Assembly: GCF_021991835.1 (NCBI RefSeq)
Contig: NZ_JAHDAU010000007.1
Coordinates: forward strand, 1-64,000
Length of the DNA stretch: 64,000 bases
From: Polaribacter sargassicola
GTDB taxonomy: Bacteria > Bacteroidota > Bacteroidia > Flavobacteriales > Flavobacteriaceae
Direction: 5' to 3'
The position numbers were made by a program, and so were the translations under genes. The notes beneath the pieces are model-generated. The model was given only the letters and a program-made list of their open reading frames with translations, ran no database searches and had not been told where the DNA came from. Below, piece after piece: positions 35,891-45,091 of the stretch (position 1 is its first letter; each line of letters opens with the position of its first letter).

Positions 35891-38001
35891 TGAGGAATTT
35901 ATACCTTATACTTATTTTTTTGATTTGTTGTTTACCCTTAAATGCACAAACAAAATTTTATGTATCACCCCAAGGAAAGAATACAAACACAGGTGCTAAA
36001 GAACAGCCTTTTGCTAGTTTGCTAAACGCTCGTAATGCTATTAGAAATCATAAGAAAACAGCTACAAAACAACAATCGTACACGGTTATTGTAAAAGATG
36101 GAACTTATTTAATGGACGAGCCTTTTGAGTTAACAGCAGAAGATAGTGGTACAGAAGAGTATCCAATTATTTACAAAGCAGAAAAAGGTGCTAAACCAGT
36201 ATTTAGTGGTGGAAAAACTATTAAAGGAATTACGGTAAATACACAAGGAATATGGCAGGTTAAAATACCAGAAAGTGTTTATTATAAATGGCAATTTGAT
36301 CAACTATATGTAAATGGTAAACGAGCCACTTTGGCTAGAACTCCAAACAAAGGGTTTTTAGAATTAGAGAAAGTAAATCAGGATATTTGGAAACAAGGAA
36401 GTGGAAAAGTAGCACTTAAAGCGGAACAAGAGTTGTTTTTTAACAAAGAAATTTTTAAACCTTTGTTAAGTATAGAAGAGGAAGAAATTCCTCAGGTAAG
36501 GTTTAAAACCTATCATAAATGGGATTATACATTAAGGCATATTGATGGGATAAATAAAGATAGTTTATCCATCACTACTTCAGGAAAAGGAATGAAACCT
36601 TGGAATCCTTTAAAAAAAGGAACAAGAGTGGTTGTAGAAAATTACAAAGCCGCTTTAGATACTCCAGGAGAATGGTTTTTAAGTAAAAAAGGAATGTTGT
36701 ATTACATCCCAAGAAAAGGAGAAACTCCAGAAAACACAACTGTTGTGGTTCCTGTATTAGAACAATTGATGTCAATTAAAGGAAATGCTTCCAAAAATAA
36801 GTATGTAGAACATATTCAGTTTAAAGGACTCCATTTTGAATATTGTCATTATAAAATTCCAGCATCCGGATCAGAACCTAACCAAGCAGCAGCCAAGTTA
36901 AATGCTGCTATTGAGGTAGAAGGAGCTAAAAATATTATTTTTTCTAATGGAGAAATTTCTAAAACAGGGCAACATGCTTTGTGGTTTGGTAAAGGAGTTA
37001 GCAATTCAGCTGTAGAGAATACCTATATGTATAATCTTGGTGGTGGTGGAGTTTACTTGGGAGATTTTAAAGCGTTAAAAGGAAAAGAACATGCACATCA
37101 CTTAACCGTTCATAACAATATTATTCAATCAGGTGGACAAGAATTTCCTGCAGCCGTTGGAATTTGGGTAGGACATAGCTCAGACTCTAACATTACACAC
37201 AACAATATTGGTAATTTTTATTATACAGGAATATCTGTAGGTTGGACTTGGGGTTACAAGCCTAGTTTGGCAAAAAGAAACAGAATTGCATACAATCACA
37301 TTCATCATATTGGTTGGGATTTGTTAAGTGATATGGCAGCAATTTATACTTTGGGAGCTTCTGAAGGTACGGTGGTCGAAAATAATTTAATTCATCATAT
37401 ACATTCATTTTCTTACGGTGGCTGGGGAATGTATGCAGATGAAGGTTCTACCGGAATTGTGTTTAAAAACAACTTAGTTTACAACACAAAAACAGGTGGT
37501 TTTCAGCAAAATTATGGTAAAGCTAATATTGCAACAAATAATATATTAGCCTATGCAAAAAAGTACCAAATGCAGTGTACTGTTGCAGAAAAACATAAAT
37601 CATTTACGTTTACAAACAATATAGTTTTGTTTAATAAAGGTATGGTTGCTAAAGGAGCTTGGGATAAAATTATTGCAGATGTTGATTACAATATCTATTG
37701 GAATGAAAAAGGAGATGAGTATAATTTTAATAAGCATAATTTTAAAGATTGGAAAAAACTAGGATTAGATAAACATAGTTTTTTAATTAATCCAGAATTT
37801 AAAAATCCTTTAAAAGGAAACTTTAAATTTAAGAACCAAAGCAGTTATAAAAAAATAAATTTTAAACCGTTTGATTATACTAAAGCAGGAGTTTTAGGTA
37901 ATAATGAATGGAAAGAAAAAGCAAAATTATCAGATTTAATTCTTGAAAATTTTGATAAAACTGTAAATAAAAATCTAGAGTTAGACCCAGAAAGAGGTTA
38001 G
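35890..38001 (+). CDS. Right-handed beta-helix glycoside hydrolase, GH141-like
   Basis: Exported protein of 703 residues (signal peptide ending PLNAQ). It starts FYVSPQGKNTNTGAKEQPFASL and continues DGTYLMDEPFELTAEDSGTEEYP and QLYVNGKRATLARTPNKG, the pattern I associate with GH141, whose characterised members include an alpha-L-fucosidase from rhamnogalacturonan II breakdown and a xylanase. From about residue 300 the sequence has many short repeats with Asn and His (HLTVHNNIIQSGG, NRIAYNHIHHIGW), as expected for parallel beta-helix coils. Specific catalytic residues cannot be assigned from memory. In this fucosidase-rich locus an alpha-fucosidase role is most likely; a lyase-like or xylanase role is possible. 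Confidence 0.8.
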   Translation: MRNLYLILIFLICCLPLNAQTKFYVSPQGKNTNTGAKEQPFASLLNARNAIRNHKKTATKQQSYTVIVKDGTYLMDEPFELTAEDSGTEEYPIIYKAEKGAKPVFSGGKTIKGITVNTQGIWQVKIPESVYYKWQFDQLYVNGKRATLARTPNKGFLELEKVNQDIWKQGSGKVALKAEQELFFNKEIFKPLLSIEEEEIPQVRFKTYHKWDYTLRHIDGINKDSLSITTSGKGMKPWNPLKKGTRVVVENYKAALDTPGEWFLSKKGMLYYIPRKGETPENTTVVVPVLEQLMSIKGNASKNKYVEHIQFKGLHFEYCHYKIPASGSEPNQAAAKLNAAIEVEGAKNIIFSNGEISKTGQHALWFGKGVSNSAVENTYMYNLGGGGVYLGDFKALKGKEHAHHLTVHNNIIQSGGQEFPAAVGIWVGHSSDSNITHNNIGNFYYTGISVGWTWGYKPSLAKRNRIAYNHIHHIGWDLLSDMAAIYTLGASEGTVVENNLIHHIHSFSYGGWGMYADEGSTGIVFKNNLVYNTKTGGFQQNYGKANIATNNILAYAKKYQMQCTVAEKHKSFTFTNNIVLFNKGMVAKGAWDKIIADVDYNIYWNEKGDEYNFNKHNFKDWKKLGLDKHSFLINPEFKNPLKGNFKFKNQSSYKKINFKPFDYTKAGVLGNNEWKEKAKLSDLILENFDKTVNKNLELDPERG

Positions 38002-38051
38002 TAAATAACTGATAATTAGAAGATAAATATAATTAAACTATTTAATAGATA

Positions 38052-40352
38052 ATGAAAAAATACATTGCTTTACTATTGTTAACAAGACTTTTAATATCTT
38101 GTATACAACCAAATCCATCTTTTAAACAAGAAGAAATATCAATACTTCCTAAACCGTCTAGCTTTCAAATAAATAAAGGGTCTTTTAAAATAGAAGAAGA
38201 TACTAAAGTTGTATTACAAGACAGAACACAAGAAAAAGCTGTAAATTATTTAAAAGGTTTGTTTAGTAAGGCAGCTGGTTTTAATTTAGAAGTAGTAGAA
38301 AGTGAAATAGAAAATGCTATTGTATTTGAAAAAATAGAAGGCTTAAAAGAAGGAGCGTATAAGTTAGAGGTAAGTCCAACGTATATTCATGCAAAAGCAT
38401 CAGAAGAAAGTGGTTTTTTTAATGCAGTACAAAGCATCCGTCAGTTATTACCAACAGCTATAGAAAGTAAAGAAAAAGTATCAGAAGATTGGTTTGTACC
38501 TTCTGTAACTATTGAAGATGAACCACGTTTTGAGTGGAGAGGAATGCATATGGATTTTAGTCGTCATTTCTTTAAAATGGATGAAGTAAAAGACTTTTTA
38601 GACAACATGGCATTGTATAAGTTAAATACGTATCACATGCATTTAACAGACGACCAAGGATGGAGAATAGAAATTAAAAAATATCCTTTATTGACAGAAA
38701 AAGGAGCTTGGCGAACACCAAACAATCAAGATACAATTTGCATGAATAAATCTGTAGAAAATAAATTATTTACTATTGATGAGTCTAACTTTAAAGAAAT
38801 AGACGGAGAGCGCAAGTACGGAGGTTTCTTTACACAAGAGCAAATTAAAGAAATAGTGGCGTATGCAAATGATAGATGTATTACGGTAATTCCAGAAATA
38901 GACATGCCAGGTCACTTTAAATCAGCCATTGATAATTATCCGTTTTTATCTTGTAACGAAGAATCTGGTTGGGATACAGTTTTTACATATCCTACTTGTT
39001 TAGGAAAAGAAACAACCTACGAGTTTATGAAAAATATTTTAGCTGAGGTTGTAGAATTATTTCCAGCAGAATATGTTCATATCGGAGGAGATGAGGTAAA
39101 TATTGCTTCATGGGAAGTATGCCCTCATTGTCAAAAAGCCATTAAAGAACACGGTTTAAAAGATGAACACGAATTACAATCTTACTTTAACAGAGATATA
39201 GAACAATTTTTACAATCTAAAGGAAAGAAATTTATGGGTTGGGATGAAATTGTAACAGGTGGATTAACCAAAAGTGCGAACGTTATGTGGTGGAGAAACT
39301 GGTTTCCAAAATCACCAAAAATAGCTGCAGAAAATGGTAATGGAGTAGTGGTAACTACCACAGCTGCATATTATTTTGATTATTTAAATGAAGGAACAAC
39401 TTTAGAAAAAGTTTATAATTACGAACCAATTCCTGCCGATTTTACAAAAGAAGAAGAAGATAATGTATTAGGAATTCAAGCAAATTTATGGGCAGAAAGA
39501 ATTCCTAGTTACAAGCGTTTGCAATACCAAGCATTCCCAAGAATGTTAGCCGTAGCAGAAAATGCTTGGGCATCTAAAGAAAATAAAGATTTCGAAATTT
39601 TTAATAATAACGTAGAAAAACAATATAACAGATTAGATGCTTTGGGTGTTTATTATTACGTGCCAGCTGTAAAAGGATTAGATAAAGAAATTGCTTTTGT
39701 AAATGAAACATCTGTAACCTTAGATTTAGCTTATGAGTTAAAAGGAACAGAAATATATTACACATTAGACGGAACTGTACCAACAAAAGAATCTTTAAAA
39801 TATGATGCTCCGTTTATAGTAAAAGATACTATCGAAATTAAAGCAAGGGCTTACAGAGGTAATATTTATAATGATTTAAAATCAACAAAAATAGTTCATA
39901 AAGAATATACAGAACCTGTAAATGTAACCCTTAAAGAAAAAGGATTAAAACAATGGGTTTTAAAGGGTAAGCGTAAAGAAGTATCAGATGTTAAAATACC
40001 TAAAACTACAAATTTCACAAAAGTAGATAGCATTGTTTTAGGTAATTTAAAAGATAAAAAAAGATTTTCGGTTGTATACCAAGGATTTATTAAAGCAGAA
40101 AAAGATGGTGTTTACGAGTTTGAAACACGTTCTGATGGTGGAGATGAATTATTTATAGGAGAAGAATTGGTAGTTGACAATAGTGGTTGGCATGGACCAA
40201 GAAAGCGTTACGGAAAAATAGCTCTAAAAAAAGGTTTACACCCTATAACTATTAAATACAGACCAAGCGATAAACCAAGAGTTATAGAAGCTAAGTTTGG
40301 TTTGCAAGGAGAAGATTTAGAGCCTATTAGTTCAGCAGTTACAGGTTTTTAA
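38052..40352 (+). CDS. GH20 beta-N-acetylhexosaminidase with C-terminal PA14 domain, lipoprotein
   Basis: Second GH20 enzyme, 766 residues. The barrel starts with FEWRGMHMDFSRHFF near residue 159; the catalytic pair is in VHIGGDEVN at about residues 346-347, with HMHLTDDQGWR and FMGWDEIV. After the barrel there is a chitobiase-type C-terminal domain (EIYYTLDGTVPT near residue 570) and then a PA14 domain (residues about 675-755, YQGFIKAEKDGVYEFETRSDG), which may bind sugar. The signal peptide ends RLLISCIQPN (lipobox). It is the last gene before the first clear transcriptional break in the locus. Compared with the GH20 at 25645 it is about 150 residues longer because of the PA14 domain. Confidence 0.93.
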   Translation: MKKYIALLLLTRLLISCIQPNPSFKQEEISILPKPSSFQINKGSFKIEEDTKVVLQDRTQEKAVNYLKGLFSKAAGFNLEVVESEIENAIVFEKIEGLKEGAYKLEVSPTYIHAKASEESGFFNAVQSIRQLLPTAIESKEKVSEDWFVPSVTIEDEPRFEWRGMHMDFSRHFFKMDEVKDFLDNMALYKLNTYHMHLTDDQGWRIEIKKYPLLTEKGAWRTPNNQDTICMNKSVENKLFTIDESNFKEIDGERKYGGFFTQEQIKEIVAYANDRCITVIPEIDMPGHFKSAIDNYPFLSCNEESGWDTVFTYPTCLGKETTYEFMKNILAEVVELFPAEYVHIGGDEVNIASWEVCPHCQKAIKEHGLKDEHELQSYFNRDIEQFLQSKGKKFMGWDEIVTGGLTKSANVMWWRNWFPKSPKIAAENGNGVVVTTTAAYYFDYLNEGTTLEKVYNYEPIPADFTKEEEDNVLGIQANLWAERIPSYKRLQYQAFPRMLAVAENAWASKENKDFEIFNNNVEKQYNRLDALGVYYYVPAVKGLDKEIAFVNETSVTLDLAYELKGTEIYYTLDGTVPTKESLKYDAPFIVKDTIEIKARAYRGNIYNDLKSTKIVHKEYTEPVNVTLKEKGLKQWVLKGKRKEVSDVKIPKTTNFTKVDSIVLGNLKDKKRFSVVYQGFIKAEKDGVYEFETRSDGGDELFIGEELVVDNSGWHGPRKRYGKIALKKGLHPITIKYRPSDKPRVIEAKFGLQGEDLEPISSAVTGF

Positions 40353-40422
40353 ATAAAATAAAGTATTTTAATAAATGTTTTTTTATTGATTTTATGTAGT
40401 TTACAGATTTAAAATTATACAG

Positions 40423-40440
40423 GTTTGTATACATACAAAC
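40423..40440. repeat. Inverted repeat GTTTGTAT-AC-ATACAAAC, candidate operator
   Basis: Eight-base arms separated by 2 bases, directly next to a promoter-like sequence for the beta-barrel gene at 40484. Perfect arms with a 2-base centre are typical of a dimeric DNA-binding protein site. The regulator is unknown. Confidence 0.5.
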
Positions 40441-40470
40441 TTGTATAATTACTAGTAATCTATAAATTTA
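40441..40470 (+). promoter_or_regulatory. Candidate Bacteroidota promoter (TTG, 19-base spacer, TAAATTTA)
   Basis: TTG at 40441-40443, then 19 bases, then TAAATTTA at 40463-40470, one mismatch from the Bacteroidota -7 consensus TAnnTTTG with its -33 TTG. It would start transcription near 40477, just before the ATG at 40484. Confidence 0.42.
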
Positions 40471-40483
40471 AAACATTAATAAA

Positions 40484-41707
40484 ATGAAAAAACTATTTAC
40501 TTTATGTCTAATTTTTATTTTAACCTCAGCATGCTATGCTCAAAATATTTTTAGTAAAGGATATTTTATAGATAGTACTGATAATAAAGTGGAATGCTTT
40601 ATTAAAAACATTAATTATTCTAATGTTAATGATGATATAAAATATAGATTATCAGAAAAATCTAAAACAGAAACTACGAGTTTAAGCAGTATCAAAGAGA
40701 TTGTATTATACGATTCCAATAAATTTATTAAAAGTACCGTTGATATTGGTCGATCTAATAAAATCAATGAAAACAATCGAGATTATATTTTTAACAAGGA
40801 AAAGCTATTTTTAAAAGTTCTAATTGAAGGTGAAGCAAGTCTTTATTCATATAACGAGAAAGGAATAGAAATCTTCTTTTTTAAGACTAACGATACAGAA
40901 ATTAAACAATTAGTTTATAAGAAATACAAAAGTAAAAAGGGTAATACTGAAAGTGAAAATATCAAATATAAAAAACAGTTGTTTAATAGTTTAGTTTGTA
41001 AAACGATAACTTTTGATACAGCCATGAACTTACAGTATGAAAATAAATATTTAGTTGATTATTTTATAAAGTTTAATAAATGTAAAAACTCAAGCAATAT
41101 TGTCTATTATAAAAAAGCCAAAATATTTAATATTAATTTAAGGCCAAGAGTAAGTAATGTATCATTAGTTTTAGACGAAACAGGAGGAGATATTAATCCA
41201 GAATCATTCGATTTCAGAAATGCTACTCTTTTTGGTGTAGGTATTGAAGCTGAAATTTTATTCTCTTTTTTGAATAGTAAATGGACCTTTTCTATTGAGC
41301 CTACATATCATCAATTTAATTCAGAATTAATAATTAACAATATTGAAAGTGTTAATGAAGTTGTTAATGTTGAATATAAATCGATTGAAATGCCATTAAG
41401 TTTAAGGCATTATTTTAATATCAATAAATCTTCAAAAATTTTCTTGAATACTTCTTTGGTTTTTGATTTCCCTTTAGCAAAAAGTAACATAGAGAGAAAG
41501 TTTGAAGTTTCTGAATCTAATGTTTCAATAGATGAATTCGAAATTTCAGGTTCTGCAAATTTTGCTTTTGGAGCAGGTTATAAGTTTAAAAACAGGTATA
41601 GTGTAGAAGCAAGGTATTATACAAATAGGAATGTTATAAACCATTTAATAAGTCATTCAACTTCTTATAAAATGTTTTCAATAATATTTGGATACACTAT
41701 TTTTTAA
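40484..41707 (+). CDS. Outer-membrane beta-barrel protein of unknown function
   Basis: I do not recognise a specific family. The 407-residue protein has a signal peptide ending CYAQN, an N-terminal soluble half (residues about 20-220) with repeated short beta strands and many Asn/Lys, and a C-terminal half with alternating hydrophobic strands (FGVGIEAEILFSF, WTFSIEPTYHQF, FAFGAGYKFKNRYSVEARYYTN) that ends in Phe. That pattern fits the PorT-like outer-membrane beta-barrel proteins common in Bacteroidota. It differs from its neighbours in not being an enzyme and in having its own promoter-like sequence and a long gap after it. It could be a sensor, a transporter accessory or an unrelated insertion in the locus. 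Confidence 0.7.
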   Translation: MKKLFTLCLIFILTSACYAQNIFSKGYFIDSTDNKVECFIKNINYSNVNDDIKYRLSEKSKTETTSLSSIKEIVLYDSNKFIKSTVDIGRSNKINENNRDYIFNKEKLFLKVLIEGEASLYSYNEKGIEIFFFKTNDTEIKQLVYKKYKSKKGNTESENIKYKKQLFNSLVCKTITFDTAMNLQYENKYLVDYFIKFNKCKNSSNIVYYKKAKIFNINLRPRVSNVSLVLDETGGDINPESFDFRNATLFGVGIEAEILFSFLNSKWTFSIEPTYHQFNSELIINNIESVNEVVNVEYKSIEMPLSLRHYFNINKSSKIFLNTSLVFDFPLAKSNIERKFEVSESNVSIDEFEISGSANFAFGAGYKFKNRYSVEARYYTNRNVINHLISHSTSYKMFSIIFGYTIF

Positions 41708-41933
41708 AAGGTTTTATCTCGTCATTAAAGTTGATTGTTTTATTTTTAACTATAACCTAGAGTATCTTTTATAAGGAAATAAAAAGAGTGGTTAGACCTG
41801 TATTTTAAAATTAAGCTAACAGTTTTCAACCCAAGGGTTGATTATCTGAGTCTAAAAGTTGTTGGTCGAAATAATCATTCTTATTTTTAGTTAAAGATAT
41901 AAGTTTATGTAAATTAATATTTAAACAACCATT
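41708..41933. other. Intergenic region before the GH43 operon
   Basis: A 226-base gap, the longest inside the polysaccharide locus. It holds no gene that I can support. It contains the inverted repeat at 41826-41841 and probably the promoter of the GH43 operon, but I could not find a convincing TTG/TAnnTTTG pair. Confidence 0.5.
41826..41841. repeat. Inverted repeat TCAACCC-AA-GGGTTGA, candidate operator
   Basis: Seven-base perfect arms around AA, about 93 bases upstream of the GH43 start. The GC-rich arms stand out from the AT-rich surroundings. A binding site for an unseen regulator is the simplest reading; a small transcript hairpin is the alternative. Confidence 0.45.
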
Positions 41934-42860
41934 ATGAAAATAAATTTAAACAAACGTTCTCCATTATTGTTTTTAGTGTTTTTTTTAGTTTTTGCATTAA
42001 AGTTAACCGCTCAAAATCCGATTTTAAGTAAAAATGAGAATGGATTTGTTTATGCTGCAGATCCTGCTGCAGAAGTTTTTAATGGTAAGGTTTATGTATA
42101 TTGTTCTAGAGATGTAGAAGATGCTGTTTCGTTTAAAACAATGCAAGATTATGTGGTTTTAGAATCATCAGATTTAAAAACATGGATTAACCATGGAGTA
42201 GTTTTAGAACCAAGGAAATATAGTTGGGCAAATGGTCAAATGAATGCACCCGATGTTGCTTATAAAAATGAGTGGTATTATTTTTATTTTCCATTTGATA
42301 AAACACATATTGGTGTATCAAAAAGTAAAACACCAATTGGTCCTTGGCAAGAAGCGGTTACAGAAAAAATAACTACAATATTTGATCCAACAGTTTTTGT
42401 AGACGATGATGGGCAAGCTTATATTTATGGAAATGATCATAAAGTAAATATTGGAGAAAAAGGAGCCCACATTATGGGGGCAAAGTTAAAAGATAATATG
42501 ACTGAGCTTGATGGACCATGGATTCGGTTAAGTGAAGAAACCGTAAGTGAAGCTGTACATGTGTTTAAAAGAAATGGTATTTATTATTTTAGTGCAAGAG
42601 TTGGTCCTACAACAAAATATTGGATGGCCGATAATCCTTTACCACAATATGCAACTTTAAAAGGTAAATTAGCAGGAGATGCACCAAAAGCTCCAAACCA
42701 TACTTCTGCAATAGAATTTAATAACGAATGGTATTTATTTTATCATAGAGGAGATGTAAATGATGGTTCTTTTCATAAAAGATCTGCTTGTTTTGATAAA
42801 ATGACTTTTAGAGAAGATGGTACAATTATCCCTATTGAATATACATTAGCAAAAAAATAA
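41934..42860 (+). CDS. GH43 family glycoside hydrolase, single-domain
   Basis: Family GH43 (inverting; mostly alpha-L-arabinofuranosidases, beta-xylosidases and exo-galactanases), 308 residues after a signal peptide ending LTAQN. The three catalytic positions of the five-bladed beta-propeller can be seen: base Asp in AADPAAEV near residue 43, pKa-modulating Asp in IFDPTVFVDDDG near residue 150, and acid Glu in VSEAVHVFKRNGIYYFSAR near residue 206. There is no C-terminal accessory domain, so it is at the short end for the family. It starts the second transcription unit of the locus and lies 2 bases before the GH78-like gene. Sugar specificity (arabinose, xylose or galactose) is open. Confidence 0.85.
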   Translation: MKINLNKRSPLLFLVFFLVFALKLTAQNPILSKNENGFVYAADPAAEVFNGKVYVYCSRDVEDAVSFKTMQDYVVLESSDLKTWINHGVVLEPRKYSWANGQMNAPDVAYKNEWYYFYFPFDKTHIGVSKSKTPIGPWQEAVTEKITTIFDPTVFVDDDGQAYIYGNDHKVNIGEKGAHIMGAKLKDNMTELDGPWIRLSEETVSEAVHVFKRNGIYYFSARVGPTTKYWMADNPLPQYATLKGKLAGDAPKAPNHTSAIEFNNEWYLFYHRGDVNDGSFHKRSACFDKMTFREDGTIIPIEYTLAKK

Positions 42861-42862
42861 TT

Positions 42863-45073
42863 ATGCTTAAACTAAAACAACAAAGGTTTCGTAATTCAAT
42901 TGTTTATGTGTTTTTATGTTGCATAATATTTATTGTGAGTTGTAAAACAAAAAATATAATAAATAAAAATTCGAAATCTCCAGAAGGATTATCTATAGAA
43001 TATATTAGAGAACCAGAAAGTGTTTTAATTGTTGATAAAAAACCTGAGTTTGCTTGGCAATTACCAAATACAGTTAAAAAACAATCTGCATATCAGTTAA
43101 TTGTATCATCATCCGTAGATAATATAAAAGACTATAATGGCAATATCTGGAATTCTGGTAAAATATCAGAAAGTAAATCTATAGACATAGAATTTAAAGG
43201 CTTGCCATTAGAAGTTGGCAAAACCTATTTTTGGAGAGTAAAGATTTGGGATGAAAATAATAATGAAAGTAATTATTCAGAATATCAAAGTTTTAAAATA
43301 GGAACTCAAAAGAGTTTTATTACAAGTGCAAATAAATTTCAGATTGAAAAGGTAAATCCTGTAAAATTTGAAAAATTAAGTGATAATTCTTATTTCTTAG
43401 ATTTCGGAAAAGATGCTTTTGCTACACTAGAGTTTAATTACAAAAGCAGTATAAAAGATACTTTAATTGTACATATTGGAGAACAACTTTTAAAGGGTAA
43501 AATCAATAGAAAACCAAAAGGTACCATTCGTTACCAAAAAATAAAAGTAGCTGTAAAACCAGAACAAAGTAGTTATTCAATTTCTATAAAACCAGACAAA
43601 AGAAATACAAAATCTATGGCAGTTAAATTGCCAGATTCTTTTCCTGTTATTATGCCTTTTAGATATGCAGAAATAGAAAATGTAAGTGAATTGTTACAAG
43701 CAAAAAATGTTTATCAAAAAGCATATTTTAGTTATTGGAATGATAATAGTAGTCATTTTAAAAGTTCTAATCCTGTTTTAAATCAAATTTGGGATTTTTG
43801 TAAATACTCTATTAAAGCCACAACATTTGCAGGTTTGTATGTAGATGGAGATAGAGAACGTATTCCTTATGAAGCCGATGCCTATTTAAATCAATTAAGC
43901 CATTACACAACAGATAATGAGTACGCTATGGCAAGACAAACCATAGAATATTTTATGGAGCAACCTACTTGGCCAACAGAATGGCAATTACATGTTGCTT
44001 TAATGTTTTATGCAGATTATATGTATACAGGCAATACAGAATTGATAGAAAAATATTACAATAAATTAAAACATAAAACTTTATATGAATTGGCAGATGA
44101 ACAAGGTTTAATTACTTCAGAAAATATTACAGATGAGTTAATGTTAAAGCTTGGTTTTAAAGAAAATTATAATAAACTATTAACAGATATTGTAGATTGG
44201 CCTTCTGCTGGTTGGGGAGGAGATCCTAATAATTTAGGAGAACGAGATGGTTATGTATTTAAAAAATACAATACGGTAGTAAATGCTTTTTATTATCAGA
44301 ATATGAAAATTATGACCGAGTTTGCTACGATTCTAAATAAACAAAAAGATATAGAAGATTTTAAATTAAGAGCAGAAAAATCTAAAAAAGCAATTCAAGA
44401 AGAATTGTTCGATGAAAAAAGAGGAATTTATATAGATGGAGTTGGTACAACTCACGCGTCTTTGCATGCTAATATGTTGCCTTTAGCTTTTAATTTGGTA
44501 CCAGAAAAGCATAAAAAATCTGTAGTTAATTTTATAAAGTCTCGTGGTATGGCTTGTAGTGTATATGGTGCACAATATTTAATGGATGCTTTGTACAATG
44601 CAGAAGAAGCAGAATATGCTTTAGAATTAATTACGAGTAAAGGAGATAGAAGTTGGTATAATATGATGAGGGAAGGAGCAACTATAACAATGGAAGCTTG
44701 GGGCTATAAGTATAAAAATAATTTAGACTGGAACCATGCTTGGGGAGCTGTACCAGCAAATGCAATACCAAGAGGTATGTGGGGAATTACACCTAAAACT
44801 CCAGGATATAGTATTGCTACCATAAATCCTCAATTAGGAAGTTTAAAGACGAGTTCTATTATTGTACCAACTTTAAGAGGACAGATTAAAGCAGACTATA
44901 TTTTAAAAGATGATAAAACAAAACGGTTTACCATTTTTATACCATCTAATATGAAGGCAGAATTTAAGGTAAAATCAACAGTAGGTATAAAAGTAAATAA
45001 TACACTTTTAGTAGAAAATAGAAGTTCTATTATTTTAGAACCGGGTAATAATATTATAGAAATTTTTAATTAA
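42863..45073 (+). CDS. GH78-like alpha-L-rhamnosidase family lipoprotein
   Basis: 736 residues. The N-terminal part holds a fibronectin-like beta domain (SPEGLSIEYIREPESVLIVDKKPEFAW is the start pattern, split by position about 50) followed by another beta domain. The (alpha/alpha)6 barrel includes YVDGDRERIPYEADAYLNQ near residue 327, QPTWPTEWQLH near 370 and MREGATITMEAWGYK near 600 with the Glu of the EAW motif, then DWNHAWGAVPANAIPRGMWGI. These match the GH78 alpha-L-rhamnosidase pattern, in which the two Glu positions act as acid and base. The signal peptide ends FIVSCKTK (lipobox). Rhamnose or a related deoxyhexose is the predicted product; other sugars remain possible since the family is broad. 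Confidence 0.83.
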   Translation: MLKLKQQRFRNSIVYVFLCCIIFIVSCKTKNIINKNSKSPEGLSIEYIREPESVLIVDKKPEFAWQLPNTVKKQSAYQLIVSSSVDNIKDYNGNIWNSGKISESKSIDIEFKGLPLEVGKTYFWRVKIWDENNNESNYSEYQSFKIGTQKSFITSANKFQIEKVNPVKFEKLSDNSYFLDFGKDAFATLEFNYKSSIKDTLIVHIGEQLLKGKINRKPKGTIRYQKIKVAVKPEQSSYSISIKPDKRNTKSMAVKLPDSFPVIMPFRYAEIENVSELLQAKNVYQKAYFSYWNDNSSHFKSSNPVLNQIWDFCKYSIKATTFAGLYVDGDRERIPYEADAYLNQLSHYTTDNEYAMARQTIEYFMEQPTWPTEWQLHVALMFYADYMYTGNTELIEKYYNKLKHKTLYELADEQGLITSENITDELMLKLGFKENYNKLLTDIVDWPSAGWGGDPNNLGERDGYVFKKYNTVVNAFYYQNMKIMTEFATILNKQKDIEDFKLRAEKSKKAIQEELFDEKRGIYIDGVGTTHASLHANMLPLAFNLVPEKHKKSVVNFIKSRGMACSVYGAQYLMDALYNAEEAEYALELITSKGDRSWYNMMREGATITMEAWGYKYKNNLDWNHAWGAVPANAIPRGMWGITPKTPGYSIATINPQLGSLKTSSIIVPTLRGQIKADYILKDDKTKRFTIFIPSNMKAEFKVKSTVGIKVNNTLLVENRSSIILEPGNNIIEIFN

Positions 45074-45091
45074 AAAGATAAAATAAGAGAT

